From Lomentospora prolificans (lineage: Eukaryota; Ascomycota; Sordariomycetes; Microascales; Microascaceae), in assembly GCA_029532625.1 (NCBI GenBank), contig JARFXM010000004.1:2976001-3040000 (forward strand): DNA of 64,000 bases, written 5' to 3'. This document shows, piece after piece, positions 32,606 through 46,560 of this stretch (its first letter is position 1; each line of letters starts with the position of its first letter). Below the pieces are notes generated by a model, which was not told where the DNA came from, did not search any database, and was given only the letters and a program-made list of their open reading frames with translations. The translations under genes and the position numbers were made by a program.

Positions 32606-35600
32606 ATGTTGAACCTCACAAGCCTCGTTCAAAAGGCTCAGCAGCTAATCGATCCCACCCAAGGCCTCAACATATCTGACTCGGATCGTAATCCGTCCAA
32701 GGCCCTGCTCTTCCAGAGTCAGTTCCGCCTCCCTTCGTCCCAGACACCACTCCACGAAATCAACGCCGAGTTGACTATACCCGCCTCCAGTGTCACCCAG
32801 GGAGACAAGGCTCAGGACGCCGGCTGGCACTATGCCGGCAAGCTCCACCTCTCCGAATCCTTCATGTGCTTCTCGACCACCCCAACGAGCTTCGCCCAGA
32901 CCGCCAGCACCACCACGTCGTCTCTGTTTACGGGCCAAACACATGGCGGCGGGCCGAGTGGGAACGGATTTACCTTTCCTCTTTGTGCCATACGCCGGGT
33001 TGAAAGACTCAACAGCCAGAACTTCCAGGTCGGTCCCGTCCCTTCCGTTTGCTGGAAGCAAAATATCGTACCATCCATTTGAGAGTGAGCTTATTACTGA
33101 CTCCTTGTTCGCTTTCTAGTTTGCACTCGCAATTACCACCTGGAACGGATTCATGCACGAAAGCCCCAAAGCAAAAGACGGAACCAAGGATGCTTCGGCT
33201 GTGAGGGAACAGCGGATCACAATACATCTTGCCAGCACCCGCCAGGCATGCGAGAGATTTTGTGATGGCCTCAAGAGAGGCCTACGATCCAATGTCGTCA
33301 ACGTCCCCAAGATGAAGCGGGTATCTACTCAATGCTACTCTGAATATTTCTTGCGTACCGAGGATAGGAAGAACGCCGACCCTCCCGATGCTGGCCTTGG
33401 GATGCTGTTTCGATACCCGGGCGACGCGAAGAAGATGCGAGATCGAGCCAAGATGCGGCTTTGGGCGGAATACTTGAGGGATAATGGACGAAATCTCACT
33501 CTAATCAGACAGCCCACTTTCCATAAACTTATTCGCGTCGGCTTGCCGAATCGGCTCAGAGGAGAAATCTGGGAGTTAACATCTGGTTCCGTCTACCTGA
33601 GGCTTGAAAACCCCACACTTTACACTGATACCTTGACCAAATTCTCCGGTCAGGAATCGCTTGCGATTGATGAGATCGAAAAGGACCTGAACCGCAGCTT
33701 GCCAGAGTATCCTGGTTTTCAGAGCGAAGAGGGCATTGGCCGCCTGAGAAGGGTGTTAACTGCGTACAGCTGGGTCAACTCAGACGTTGGGTATTGCCAG
33801 GCGATGAACATTGTTGTCGCCGCGCTACTCATCTACATGTCCGAATCCCAAGCATTCTTCCTGCTCTCAGCCCTCTGCGACCGACTAGTCCCGGGTTATT
33901 ATTCAACGACCATGTACGGCACCCTCCTAGATCAAAAGGTCTTTGAGTCTCTAGTCGAGAGGACAATGCCCATCCTTTGGGAACATCTTGTGAAGAGCGA
34001 TGTGCAACTTTCCGTGGTTTCCTTACCCTGGTTCCTGTCTCTTTACATCAACTCCATGCCTCTCTACTTCGCTACTCGAGTATTGGACGTATTCTTTATC
34101 GAAGGTCCCAAAGTCCTCTTCCAAGTTGGCCTTGCCATCCTGAGAATCAACGGCGAGGAGCTGTTAGATGCTACCGATGACGGAGCTTTCATCTCTATCC
34201 TCAAGTCCTACTTCTCTCGTCTTGACGAATCCGCCCACCCCAAGTCTGAGAATCCTAAGCTTCGAGCCGTCACTCGCTTCCAGGAACTCCTAGTCGTAGC
34301 ATTCAAAGAATTCTCTGGAATTACGCACAGCACAATCACCGATCTTCGGCTGAAAAATAAGGACGCCGTTCTCAATAACATTGAAAACTTCGCCAAACGA
34401 ACAGCCATTCGCAACCTCGGACCCGACAGCAAATTGCTCAGCACCGAGGAGCTCGGTGCCTTGTATGACAGGTTTTATGGAGTGCTCTACGAGCGCCAGC
34501 AGCGGATAGGCATTATCCAGGAAGAACAGCGCCGACGAGCAAAATCAAACCGTGGGAGAGTCACCGACTTGTTTCCTGGCACCCAAGACCACAGCGTCGA
34601 AAAAGGCAGAGTCGGTCTTGGCCCCAGCACTACTCTCATGGATTATGACGCATTCCGTGAGTTCCTCGCCGGTATCTCGAAGTGGGCTATCGCGGACACG
34701 CCCCCTACTCCGAGGAGAGACACGTTCGCCGACAGGGACAAGAATTCGTATTATCAGCGCTCCAGGCGGCCTTCCGAGGCGCTTCTTGGACCCTGGGGAG
34801 GCGGCCCAGAGCCAGCGGATCACGAGTTCTTGCAGTTGCTCTTCAAGAAATGGGATGTTGATAACAAATCGGCCCTAACGCTGCAGAATGTAGTCACCGG
34901 GCTCTCAAAGATCAAGTCTAAACGTGATATCATGGGAACAATCAACTACTTCTTCGATCTATACGACGATGATGGCGATGGCAAAGTCGATAGAGAAGGT
35001 ATCCTACGAATATCCGAGGCATTACTCTTCCTCTCACGACGGGGACTCGAAGGAACGCTTAACGCCTCTGCGACGACCCCCAACGGAGAGCTGAACGGCA
35101 ACCCTAACGCGTCCCAGCTCAGCCTCTCAGGCATCTCGAATAACGAGCGATTCCTGGGCAGCGTCAGTGCCTTCATACGGCGCTGCTTTGAGTATGCCGA
35201 TCCAGATCATCCCAGTAACCAAGGGGCCAAGGAAATCTCGGACCCGGAGCCCCCTGCCGAAATTGATAGCGCATTCTCCATTGGTGATGACGAAGACGAC
35301 GAGGATGATGAGGACCTTCTTGTATCTTCGCGGCCACCGTCGCCAACCGGGGCTCCCCAGGCAGCGAAGAGACCGCCTGCCCTGTCAATCACAACAGACA
35401 CGGAACCAAAGGTGGAAAGAAGGGTCTCCAAGTCGCAGTCGGAGTCCGCGAACGTAGCCCTTGACCCAGCCAACCCCTTACATATCACTCTTCCCACGTT
35501 CCGCATGGTGGTTCTTGCGGATGAGCTACTTGAACAGTTCTTTGAATCCTCGTTCCCAATGTCCTTCCACATCATCGATGGTCTCCCGAGTCAGTCATCG

Positions 35601-36119
35601 TCTTTGGGCGGCTTGACTACGTTTGCCAGCTTGGGCTTCGGTAACAGGTCCCCAGCTGCCAGCGTCCCCGGAGTTGGTGGTGCCGGTCGTGGCCTGCGCG
35701 GTGTCCTCGACAACATCGTCACTGATGGCATGCGGGTCGCTACGGAGGTCAGAAGAAGGATGGAGGAGGCTCAACGCGAATTGGAAAAGAATGCTCAGCC
35801 CGGTCAGCGGCCGTACGCGGATGATGATGACGAAGAGGAAGACGATGCCGGAATTGGCATGGCCGGCTCCACGGGTGGCGGTGGCGATGGCGGTGCTGGT
35901 GCTCGTCGTGGAACCGGCGCTTCGACATTGGATTTCGAGAGGAGATCTGTGAGGAGTTCCGACAGAGACCTTCTATCGGGGGCGGACGCGGAAGCCGCGG
36001 ATGAAGGAGAGGGGGCCAAGGCGGCGGCAGGCAAACCCTCTTTAATGGATACGGACCCGGGTCTGACTAGTTCAGGCTCGGCCGGGAAGGGTTTGGTAGA
36101 GTTTGACGGTCGGAATTGA
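32606..36119 (+). CDS. GYP2: Rab GTPase-activating protein, GRAM-TBC-EF-hand (GYP2/MDR1-like)
   Basis: Protein of 1140 residues in two exons, 32606-33028 and 33120-36119. It stimulates GTP hydrolysis by Rab GTPases in vesicle traffic. The N-terminus holds a GRAM domain (DAGWHYAGKLHLSESFMCFS, FPLCAIRRVERLN), split by the intron. The TBC domain begins near residue 276 (LIRVGLPNRLRGEIWELTSG) and carries both catalytic fingers: IEKDLNRSLPEYPGF with the arginine, and GYCQAMNIVVAALL with the glutamine. An EF-hand follows near residue 755 (DDDGDGKVDREG). Past that are low-complexity acidic and glycine-rich stretches (EDDEDDEDLL, GGGGDGGAGAR). The order GRAM, TBC, EF-hand matches yeast Gyp2/Mdr1. The promoter has a long pyrimidine-rich leader. 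Confidence 0.92.
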
Positions 36120-36895
36120 AGGCAGTCAGTCACTCCCCAGGGCGAGGAATCTCCTTCCGATTAGTGTGTTTTGCATGTCTTGGCTGAGGGTGGATTTGCA
36201 GTTTCTTGAACTCTCTACTTTTTGTCCATTTGCGGGACTGGCGCTGTGTGGGTTTATGTGATGCTTGTGAGGAGATGTGGAATGGACGTTAATGATAGCT
36301 GTTAGACCTTGCTGCATCGGAAGGCAATCAACGTAGTCTGGAAATACAATAAAAACGTAAAGGACATGCCCCTTGCAAGCTTATCAGTTTAGCGAGGAAG
36401 CCTCGCGGATGGCCCTCGGGGTCACCTCCCGAAACCCCATTTGACATGGAGCACATATAAAGGTAAAACATCATAATCATAGGAGACCCTTTAAGTCCTT
36501 CATCGAACCAGCGCATGTATCTTGAGCAGTCCCAAGTCGAGAAACCTCAACACCGCAAATTCCCCAGGGCTCGCCCGCCAGAGACACGGAAGATCGGTAA
36601 AGATGGATCAAGGAGAGGCCAAGCAAGAATGATATAAAAGGCAAAGAAGAAAAGGAAGCAAAAACTATGGTAACCCTGAAATTTGCATGGTATCATATCA
36701 ACCCATAAAGTCATCAGCATCCATCTCGCCCTTTCATAGTCGTCCAGGTCAGATACAACGGCAAAAGGAGAAAAGAAAAAAAAAATATACAAATAGTCCA
36801 GCCAGGTCCGGCACACATAGCACTGAGAAACATCCGCCGCCTAGAATCCCATACCAACCACTGCTGCTAAAGTGTGGAAAACAAATCCGCGCGGC
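36120..36895. other. convergent intergenic region
   Basis: Between the 3' ends of the TBC gene (+) and the Rho GEF gene (-). No gene seen; A-rich run near 36775-36785. Confidence 0.6.
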
Positions 36896-39800
36896 TTACT
36901 TCTCAAGGTGACCGTCGTTGAGCAGCATTTCCAACACAATCTGCATCCCCGCCACTTCTGGATGCGTCATTGCAATCTTCACAGTCGTCTTCGAATCCAC
37001 CAGGCCCGATGACGAGGGGCTGACAGCTTGAGAGGATGTCATCCCAGTAGGCCCTCGCCCACCGTAATCTAGGCACCTGACATCTCGACCCGAAATGATC
37101 TGCCGCAACCTGCCATTCTCGGCGTTACGCACCTCGACATAATCGTCATTAAATAGGACGAGGTACTGGCCACAGAGCGTGGCACCCTTCGCCTTCTTCT
37201 GCTTGCCGGAGTACTCCATGATAAGAGTGCGACTGACATCTCCATGTTTATCAACGTAGACGGCGCAGTCCTCGTAGGCAAGGAGGAATTCTTGATCGTT
37301 GAGCCGGAACATACCCAGTGGCTTCTGGTCGCGGATGCGGCTCGCAATATTTGCGATCGAAGGCTGTTTCACGTCCGGAATGGACATTGGTTGTTTCTTG
37401 TCCAGAGTCAAAAGCTCGAATCCCTTGGACGTCGCAACTGCAATGTAGGTCTGGAACAGGTTCAACGAGTAGCATTCGGTTGGGAAAAAGAATTCGTCAT
37501 AGTCACGGAACGACTCGGTTGACCCCGATTTGCGGCTGCTGCCAAGCCACCTAGACTTCTTCTCGGTCGTTCTGTGGAAGACGGGCTCTAGAACCTTGAA
37601 AAAGGTGTTGTGGACACCTTCCTTACGCTTGTAGAAGACGAGCATACGGTCCTTCATCCGCGCAGCTGCGAAGAATGAAACGTCTTTGGCCAGTCGCTGC
37701 GGTGCTTTGCGAGCACTATCGTGGGCCGGTGCCGGGAAGTTGGATACAGGCGCCACGACATCGAGCGGATACGAGATAAGATATCGATCAGAAATGATTA
37801 AGCACACAGAGAATTCCTCGAGGACTGCGATTTGCGTGACCTTCTGTGCCGATACCGTCTATGATCGTAAGTTAGTTTCAGCAAACTCTTCTCAAGCCGA
37901 GTCGTACATACCCTTTGCCAACCACGAGGATCTGTGGTATCCGAGATGAACACTCCATAGTCTGTGCCAATCGCGATAATAGACTTGCCATATGCTGAAA
38001 ACCCTGTGGCACAGTTGACTTGAGCTCGACAGACCGGAGGAGGGCCTCGTCCTGGACCATAAACCGATTCGAGGTCTCTTATCGCTCGGTCGAGAGGCGT
38101 CCCTTCGATGGGGACACCAGGCTGTTTACCTATAGCTGCAACTGAATCATATGCGAATGCGCTGTCTGCAAGCACACGCAACCTGAAAGGTTCCGCATTC
38201 TGAGAGAAAAGCGCCTTGGCATGGCGTGTCTTTGCTTCAATGATCTTATTACACCAATCCTGCCTGATCTGCGGAGTAGCTGCGTACAGAGTGTATACAT
38301 CGTGGCCAAGGTGCTTGATCCGGAAAGGATACATAATACGACCTTCGGAATCAGTAGCAAGAGGCTGGCCTAGTCGGGGAACAGTTGCCGCTGACGAGCC
38401 AGTGGCGGTATGCTCAAGTCCTGGCCGGTCGCTACCATTTGTCGTCACCTTGTTCAGCTTACTATCGGAGACAGAGGTTGTTGTTCGCCCGAGAGGAGCC
38501 GCAATACGGTTTTGCTTCGCTACAGCGTCATCATTAGTGCTCTCGAGACAGAGAAGCGGCATCGGTATAGGCTAGATCCAAGGTCAGTTGCCTGTGCATG
38601 GCTTAGCTAGAGGAAAGTAGGTTAGCTTACCTCCTTTGAGACATCATATTTCTTTTCCCCACGCCCGTCTTTAAGACTGACAGTCTTTGCTAGAATGAGA
38701 TAATGGTCGAACAGAAGGGCATGGGTCTCCACCCATCTGACACCCTTCGAACCCATCCGTTGAAGATCTCCCTGGAACAGGAGCTCTCTGCCCAAGTGAT
38801 CGAGATTGAGCATGGCCTGGAAACCCGGCCTGAGAACAAGCATCGAGTTAAGCTCCATCATCTCAACCTGTTTCTGCATCTCCGCTACCCGCTGGTCACA
38901 CTCGAGGGTCACCGCGTGGATTTCCTGAATGGCTTTGGCGAGATTGGTCTTCTCCTCACTTTCTTGTAGCATATTCTTTTCTACAGTGCTGAGAAGAAAG
39001 GTATAACGCTGCAACCGAGTGATGGGGGTCTTGAGGAAATGGGTCCAGTCCAGACGCTCGGAGCGCTTATGATTCCGTACCTGCTCGAGGAATTGGCGGA
39101 AGAGAATATTACGATCGGCTTCTCTCCGGACCAAAAATGTGGCGTAAGGATACGAGGACGCATATTCGATGTAGACATCGCGCGCCTTTCTAATCCATTC
39201 GCGGAACAAATCGCTGAAGCCAGCAATCCACGGACCCTGCTCCTGTTGGCGGTACTTGAGCTGGGCGAGAAGGTGATCTTTATTAGTCTCCTGGACTCCA
39301 TCAACTTTTCCGAAAACAGTTTTGAGGAACTTGTCGATCCTCGTAGGAGCAATGATGGGCGGCTGAAGAGTGCGGAGTCGATCTCGATAGAGGACTCTCA
39401 ACACTTCTAGCTGGTTCATGTACCCTTCCTCACTAGTAACGATTTCGTGGAGGACGTTTTGTCGTTCGATTTCCTTCTTGTGTCTACCTTCGATGCTTTC
39501 CTTGGTCAACTTGTAAAACGTCGCCCAGTCCTCCTGCTTCACCGAGTCTTCGGACAGAAGATCGTCAAGATTCGCTTTCTTGAGCGTACGAGTGCAATGG
39601 TGCGAATAGCAACGCCCGGGAGATTCGACTTCATGCAACTTAGGTGCGTAGCAGCCAGACCCGGTCAACTGCCAGAGCACGCCGGATATTGAACCAGGTG
39701 CGAACTTTACCCATTCCTCCTCCGGTACGAGAATTGCGGATTCCAGCATAACCGAGACGACACGCGCAGAAAGCGTTTCGGCATCGGCAACATTCATCGT

Positions 39801-42110
39801 CGGAACTTTGGTTGTGAAAAGCTTAACGAGACCTTCTTCAATCGTCTTCTGCTTCAAGTCCGGCTCGCCCTCGGTCATCTCTCTTATCCAGCTTGCAATG
39901 CTACTAAGAGCCCAGGGTTCGGCGCATCGCTTAAGATCCTGAGAGGTTAGTTTCGACGGGATAAACTTCCGCTTGCGCCCCGTAGGCAGCGTGATCATGT
40001 CATAGGTCACCGCTGACCCAGCATCATAATCAAACGAGGCGGATCCTTGCTTGTTATGTTGAGCTTGACGATACTGCCGTCTCCTCTCCTCCGCAGCATC
40101 CGTTCTCGAGCGAGACGGTGCCTGAACAGGCGGGGTAGTCGTGTGGCTGGTGAAGGAAATGGACCTTTCAACTTGGGAGTGAGCAGATCCCGGGGTGTTA
40201 TACGGGTCTATGCTGTCTGGCGCTTGACCATGGGAGTTTGCGCCCCACGAATAGTTCTGTTGGTACTGGCTTTGACCAGGAGCCGGTGCAGGCTGGAGAG
40301 ACAGAGTATCGAGCATGGGGAGGGAAGGCAGCGGACGGCTAGAGAGGCCAGGGTGGTAAAAGATGTCCGGGTAATCGTCCTTGTAGGGCGATTCGCTCCC
40401 GCTTTGTCGAGAATGTAATGAAGCTTGTTCTTCAGCGTCATCGATAGGTGGGTGGTATGCGCTAGCGGGTTGTAGCCCACCCGCTCCAGGATAATCCATA
40501 TCGGCTTGAGGCAACGCACTCTGAGGACTCGCGCCCTGACCCTCATAGCCGCCAAACGCTGCATACGTGGGCGGAGGAGGAAGCGGCCTGTCATCCATTA
40601 AGCCAACATCGTTGCCATAGGTCAGGTTCCCAGCATAGCCACCACTGAACAAGCCCAGATCCATGCCACCAAAGTCGCTATCGCTACTGGATTCGTCTTG
40701 CCTAAGGGTAGTCAAACGTTCGGAGGATGCTGTGGGTATCAGATCAGACTGGGGTACAAGAGCACCACTAAATCTCCGGTCCTCCATCTCAGCTTGCTGC
40801 ATGGCGAGCACACCGGCAGTCCCTTCCGGATCGCTTTCCTCCTCAAGCCGGAATGGATAACGAGGGTTGATTCCAGAGGAGTGTGGTAGAGCGGAGGTGC
40901 GGGCAGGATCGGAGGTCGGCGTCGCGGGATCGTAATGTCGGAGGTGCTCCATATCTTCGTCTAACAGTTGAGAACCGTTAATCGGTGCGGGTCGGTCTCT
41001 CCGCATAGATCCTCCCAATTCCGCTTCTATGTCCTGGATGATTGTATCCTGGGCCAGCAGTTCGTCATTCAGATCGTCGTCTCTCGCTGCTCCGTTGGAG
41101 GTCCAGTGTAGCTCATCCTCGTTTCGATCGATAGGTCGGCTCGGAAGGGGGGCGTTAGTAGGGTGTCGTTGAAGAGTTGTGGCTGGCTGTGGTGGCGGGG
41201 ATGGGAACTGAGAATTGTGAGAGTTAGACCTGGACGTTCTGTTGTAAAACGAATTCGGGTCGTTCGCCGAATAGCCTGGTCCGACGGGCATTTGTGAGAA
41301 TGGAGGATACGGAGTAGACGAGGTGCTCGCAGCAGAATAGGGCGTGAGAGCAGGACTATTCGCGTTAGAGGAATATGTTCCGTAAGGCGTGCTGTTATAC
41401 GAGGCAGAGTAGGCCGACGGGTCATAGCTAGGAGCTTGCGATGAAACTGAGCTGTGTATTGGGGGGCTCGGTAGAGCCGTTTCGTACTGAGGTACAGGAG
41501 CTGTTGGGAGTTGGTTCGAAAGGGGAGGAGGAGGTGAATATGGCGTATTGGGGGATCCGTAGGGGGCCTGCGACGCGTATTGGGGAGAGTAGTTGTTGTA
41601 GCCGTGATACGTTGGATTCCTCTGGGGAACGGCAGCCGTACTCGCGTAGGCGGCTGGGTTGTATGCTTGTGGGGTGTAGTTGGTGCTCGTCTGTGACGAG
41701 GATTGTTGTGAAAACGAGCCTGCAGAATACTGGGCCTGCGGAGAAGGGTGATACGGCAGAGACGTCGAGTGCGACCTGGCGAAGTGCTGCGGATTATAGC
41801 TGGATGGGGAGGTGGCTTGGAGAGACGATGAAGGCTGATACTGATTGTGGTACGACGAGTTGAAGTTAGTCACGGAAGACGAAGGATCGGTCGGGCTGGT
41901 TAGAAATAGCTCTTCTTCCCCTCGACTAGGCGCATTCTGGAAAGCGGGGGTTGGGGATTGCGCGGAACCAAAGAGGGCGGCATCGTCGCCTTGGTTAAAA
42001 CTCGGTCGCCTTGTTGGGTAGGAACTGTGGTCGGTCGGCTGGCCAGCAATGGGATACTGGACAGGCGGGACATGGCCGTAACGGCGCTGGTCATCACCGC
42101 GAAAAGACAT
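36896..42110 (-). CDS. ROM2: Rho1 guanine nucleotide exchange factor (ROM2-like)
   Basis: Protein of about 1700 residues in three exons: 42110-38631, 38571-37912 and 37858-36896, all phase 0. It activates Rho1 in the cell wall integrity pathway. The N-terminal 690 residues are disordered, rich in Ser, Pro, Tyr and Gln. Then follow a DEP domain (about residues 715-800; KRKFIPSKLTSQDLKRCAEP, EWVKFAPGSISGVLWQLTGS), a DH domain (about 880-1075; VLHEIVTSEEGYMNQLEVLR, LKTPITRLQRYTFLLSTV), a PH domain running over the first splice (HALLFDHYLILAKTVSLKDG, YPFRIKHLGHDVYTLYAATP) and a C-terminal CNH domain ending about 30 residues before the stop (CAVYVDKHGDVSRTLIMEY, GQYLVLFNDDYVEVRN). The architecture is exactly that of fungal ROM1/ROM2. 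Confidence 0.93.
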
Positions 42111-45100
42111 GGCGACGGTGATGTTGGTAGATCTCGCTCGATTCTTTGCTTTCGGCGATAAGAAGGTGTCGAGCCAGACCAGTGGCTCCTCAGCCTACGT
42201 CGAATGCCCGGTTATTGTCCCTCGTTCGTGGGTTGGGTCGATAAGGAGTTGTGCTCGTCGTGGTGTCGCTTTTGGAGGGCTCCCAGAAGTGGGCACGCTT
42301 AGTGTGGACAGCAAGCGCAGTTGCAGTCACTCCATCGGTCCCTTACTCGCAAAAGAAAAAAAAAAAAAAAAACCTGTACCGTCGCGAAACAACTTGCGGA
42401 GTGTGGGCTTTGTCCAAGGACTCGCTGGGGGATGGATCGCAAGGCGGAGATGCCTCGCCACAATGTCAATCAGCACAACCGAAAGACACCGTCGCTTCAG
42501 AGTGTGGCGGGGGCGGCGGGACAGTGAAGAGGCAGAGAGACGAAAAGGGCTCGCGAGGCGGGGTTTTCACCGCAGCAAGATGGAAAATTGGTCCACGAGT
42601 CGTACGGAAGTGTCGGTAGACGTTGGCGATTCTAGCCTAGCCAACAAGTCATGGTGTGTCGAGATTTTGGAGTGGAAGCTGTTGTTTCGTGTGTTGGCAG
42701 GCAGGCAGGGTGTGGACGAGTTGCGGGCTGCTGGCGTGTCGCTGGCTGGTGCACTTGGAAGGTATGTGCGTCGAAGTCCCTTGGACTGGGTTGGTAGCGT
42801 TCAATGATGTTGTGCGCGCGTGGTCGAGCACGCCGTTGCGGTGTGGTCGGGTCAGGTCAGGGGGAGATGGTACGAAGTACCTCAACGTGGGTGCTACAGT
42901 GCTTGGACTAGGAGACAACCACAAGCCGAGTGAGTACCTTACGTACATGTAATTACCTTCTACATCGTGGATCCGTGGATGTAACTGCATGTGGGCCAGT
43001 GGTCATGAAGGCGGTCGAGGCCACTAATTGACTGAAGTCCAGAATGGCCCACGGCCTCAATCTAGGCGAGGGGCCCGGTAATGTAGTTTATCTACGGATA
43101 GAGAGTACCTTCTGCGAGGGAAAGGAACTTTCCTTTGCTCGACAACTCGGCCCCGGATAGCATCTTCTTGTACATCAATCTAATTCATTGGGTTCGAGTC
43201 TCTCTCCCACTCATCACTTGATGTTGGTGCATACCTGAGGAGTCTGAAAGTCTTTGGCTGTCCTATGTATTATCTCGTATCCATCTATGGATCTTTCGGA
43301 GCCACAGGTCGTTGAATCCACACAATCCAAGACCTAGTGCAAGGGCAGGGAACATTCAATCTAACATCCCGAGCAAGTCCGTTGCGACGCGTCGTGTCCA
43401 GCCCATTTCCTTTACGTTTTGCGCACCACGTCACCTTTAAACCCCGAGGCTGGCACAGATCGATCACAGTTAATACGCCGTTGAGTCCGCCTTCTCTCCA
43501 TAGGTACCTGACCTGGACAGTGTCCCTGCCATGACGACACTGGCAGTATCGAGTCCTGCGCAATCCGCCAAGACGTTCCAGGTCAGACATTCCCGGCTCA
43601 CACGGAGAGTGAGGGCCAAGAGCGAAATGCAGTCAGACGGCCAAGACAGTATCCGCGAAAGTGTACAAACTCGGTTTTAAAATCGGCCAATCAACTTCAC
43701 CGTTTCTTCATTGCTTGGCAATGTGGTTCGCCTATCAGGCGCTTTCGACTCGCGATGACCAGAACCGACTTTTATAGAGGCATTCCATCCACATGGAACC
43801 TCAATTTTGGGATTTGCCTCGATTCTGTTCCGAAGTAAAACGGAGAAATGGGGAGAAAAAAGACAAGGCCGTTGTGCCTTCGCTTGATGAGAGCCAGCCC
43901 CTTCAGTCTACTGACTTTGAGATCGTAATAATGACGGCTTGCTAGCATTCCCGTAATCGTCGAGGAAGGATTACAGGCTTTTGTTTACCTGGTGCCTCCC
44001 GACATGGCCAGCGAGATGATGTCGATCTCTAGTAGTAATATGGGCTTCCCTATTGCCAGCTACAAATGTGTCCCACCCCTCGTGCAATCCCCGTTCCGAC
44101 CCCAAGCCGGCTATACAGCCTTTTCGCTGGGTTACTGCTGGCTGGCTGGCCATTAGGCCAGGCGCATGCCCTCTTCAGTACTAAGCCATCCTCCTAGTGG
44201 AGATGCCATCCTTTAGTCTGCACAAGCAGCCAATCTGGAGGGTGTTGTAAGGCTGAATATACTCCACTCCAGGCCAAAGTTGGTCGAACAGAATGTAGTC
44301 AGGGGTCTAGGACAGTCGGGACCTCCGACAGTCAGGACTCTGCAACGGCTCAGCCAACAGCTTAGGCAACTGATTACTATGGCGCGGGTGACTCCTTTGA
44401 GACCTAGGAGAGCCTCGAAAATCATCAGACTCTGGTGGTTCCCGTCTTTATGCTCCGGTCAAGCCCAACCAGGCGTGCATCACGTCTTTCTTTCCGCACA
44501 TCGCACGGAAACCTCTTTGACAACCATTGGCCGTCCTACCTAAAATTCCGCGCAACTCTTCGCAAGACCCCGAGACCTGGTGAGCATCTCGAGAACCGAT
44601 ACCCGAATAATCCAACACAGTCCCTCGCTCATATCAGTGGAGCAAGGCTTCGCTCGTTTTTAACAATCGCACACCTGTGCCGATGCCTGCATGTTCACCA
44701 CGCCAAGTTCTTCGTTCCAGGGCCTTGGACAGGGCGTTCAGGGACGTCAACGCTGTGTTCACCTACAGTTGGTACTGGAGAAGTGTGGGTGATATTTCAG
44801 GGTGGGGAAGTGATAGAATGCGCGGAATTCGGTTTGCTCCGCCATCCACTCGATGGTCCGTCCCGCAGCACGATGTTCTGTACGCTGGCCATCGCCGATG
44901 ACTAAGGGCCGGGATCCAACTTCAGCGCATTCGCTCATGAAAGAAAGACACGCAATCGAGAAGCAGCACAAGTTTTATGGCCCCTTCCCGGGTAATCGAA
45001 TCATCCCGGACTGCGGGGGTTCTAGATCGCCTACAAACTGAGGTAGTTCCGGAGGCTCTTCCCACGACATATATGAAACCAAGTCGCAGATCTCATTCTC

Positions 45101-45719
45101 TGGAAAGTGCATACAGGAGCACCAAGCGTAGAGCAGCCATAATTTCGGCCGCCCTTGCCACGCAACTCTTTATGGAATCCTCGGCACATCTGTTAGCGTC
45201 AACCTACTCCTCTCAACGCCTACATCGGCCTACGGCTGCACCTGCCGATTTCCATAATCTCCATGGAGTCACGCAAATGTCAGTCCAAGCGGAATGGTCC
45301 CTCGGCTGGACTAATAGCACTAGGCCAATTGAATCACTCCGACCGGTAGTCTCTTGGGATCTGAAATTGGACAGAGTATAGTGGACCATAACCCAAAACT
45401 TGGGTTTGTAAGCAAGAGGGAGCTCGGTTTTACGTATGACTATCCAGCTTCCCACAGATGTATGACGGCATGGATGTTGAATGCGTGAGGTTCAGAAGCT
45501 TAGCTCGAGCGGGGCACGCGTTTTCCCCGCTGCCGGGACAAACATCGGATCTCCGACTCTTTCCTTCTTCTTGGTTCTCTGCACCCGAGGGAGATTCTAA
45601 ATCTCTTTATCTCTTCGTTTTTCTGATTTTCTCCATCAAAATCCCTCCACTTTCAACCACGTTCCATCTTGGAAATAGCATCCAAACTACTAAACCGGGT
45701 AACACACATCCAATTCAAA
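42111..45719. other. 3.6-kb divergent region between ROM2 and SOD1
   Basis: No gene assigned. It contains a poly-A run at 42353-42371 (poly-U in a ROM2 leader), GGCTGG clusters near 42731-42752 and 44137-44151, and a CT-rich segment at 45550-45660 in front of SOD1. Open frames at 44435-44905 (+) and 44977-45381 (+) have no family features. Confidence 0.5.
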
Positions 45720-46560
45720 ATGGTCAAGGCTGGTAAGTTGGTTCCTTGAATATCCGACCCCACCATACCATCTATCAAGGTGCTTTGGGTGGTGGTGTCT
45801 ACTCTAGTTTGAGTGAGCAGGTTTGCGTCCCTTTTCTGCAAGGCACAATGCAATGAGCCCGGGAAGCTTAAATTGATGAACCTTTGTGCCGGCTTCCAAT
45901 GCTAATGGGTCGCTTGGTCAGTTTGCGTCGTCCGAGGTGACTCGAATGTCAAGGGCACTGTTGTCTTTGAGCAGGAGTCCGAGTCTGCTCCCACCAAGAT
46001 CACTTGGGACATCTCGGGTCACGATCCCAATGCCAAGCGTGGCATGCACATTCACACCTTTGGTGACAACACTAACGGTTGCACCTCCGCCGGTCCTCAC
46101 TGTACGTTCACAGGTGCTTCACCCTTTCCTCTTCAAGCAGAGTTGCTAACATCTCGGCCATCAGTCAACCCTCACAACAAGAACCACGGTGCGCCTCAGG
46201 ACTCCGAGCGCCACGTTGGTGACCTCGGCAACATTGAGACCGATGCTCAGGGCAACTCCAAGGGCTCCGTCACCGACAGCTTAATTAAGTTGATCGGCCC
46301 CGAGAGCGTTGTCGGTGTATGTCAACGTTAGAAGTATCCATGTGCATTCAAATTGATGCTGACTGATGATTTGCCTAGCGCACCATTGTTGTCCATGCCG
46401 GTACCGACGACCTTGGTAAGGGAGGAACCGAGGAGAGCTTGAAGACTGGCAATGCTGGCCCCCGCCCCGCTTGCGGTATGTCCTTTGATCACCCCCAGAC
46501 TATAGCCCCGAGAGAGGCAGCTAACACAACAGAACAGGTGTTATCGGTATCTCGTCTTAA
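45720..46560 (+). CDS. SOD1: Cu/Zn superoxide dismutase
   Basis: Cytosolic Cu/Zn superoxide dismutase of 154 residues in five exons: 45720-45732, 45922-46101, 46165-46316, 46379-46475 and 46538-46560 (465 nt in frame). It dismutates superoxide to O2 and H2O2. The copper and zinc ligands are all visible: GMHIHTFGDNTNGC with two histidines and the disulphide cysteine, GPHFNPHNKNHGAP with the bridging and zinc histidines, ERHVGDLGNI with His and Asp, and TIVVHAGTDDLGKGG with the last copper histidine. The active-site arginine and second cysteine are in GPRPACGVIGISS, split by the last intron. There is no signal peptide. The 13-nt first exon codes only for MVKA plus one base, a split common in fungal SOD1 genes. 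Confidence 0.96.

Noticed and set aside
43189..43203. GGGTTCGAGTCTCTC, a B-box-like motif
   Set aside because: No A box or cloverleaf in the preceding 60 bases.
44435..45381. Two plus-strand open frames of 134-156 codons upstream of SOD1
   Set aside because: No motif, no intron support and unlike fungal coding composition; they overlap other open frames.
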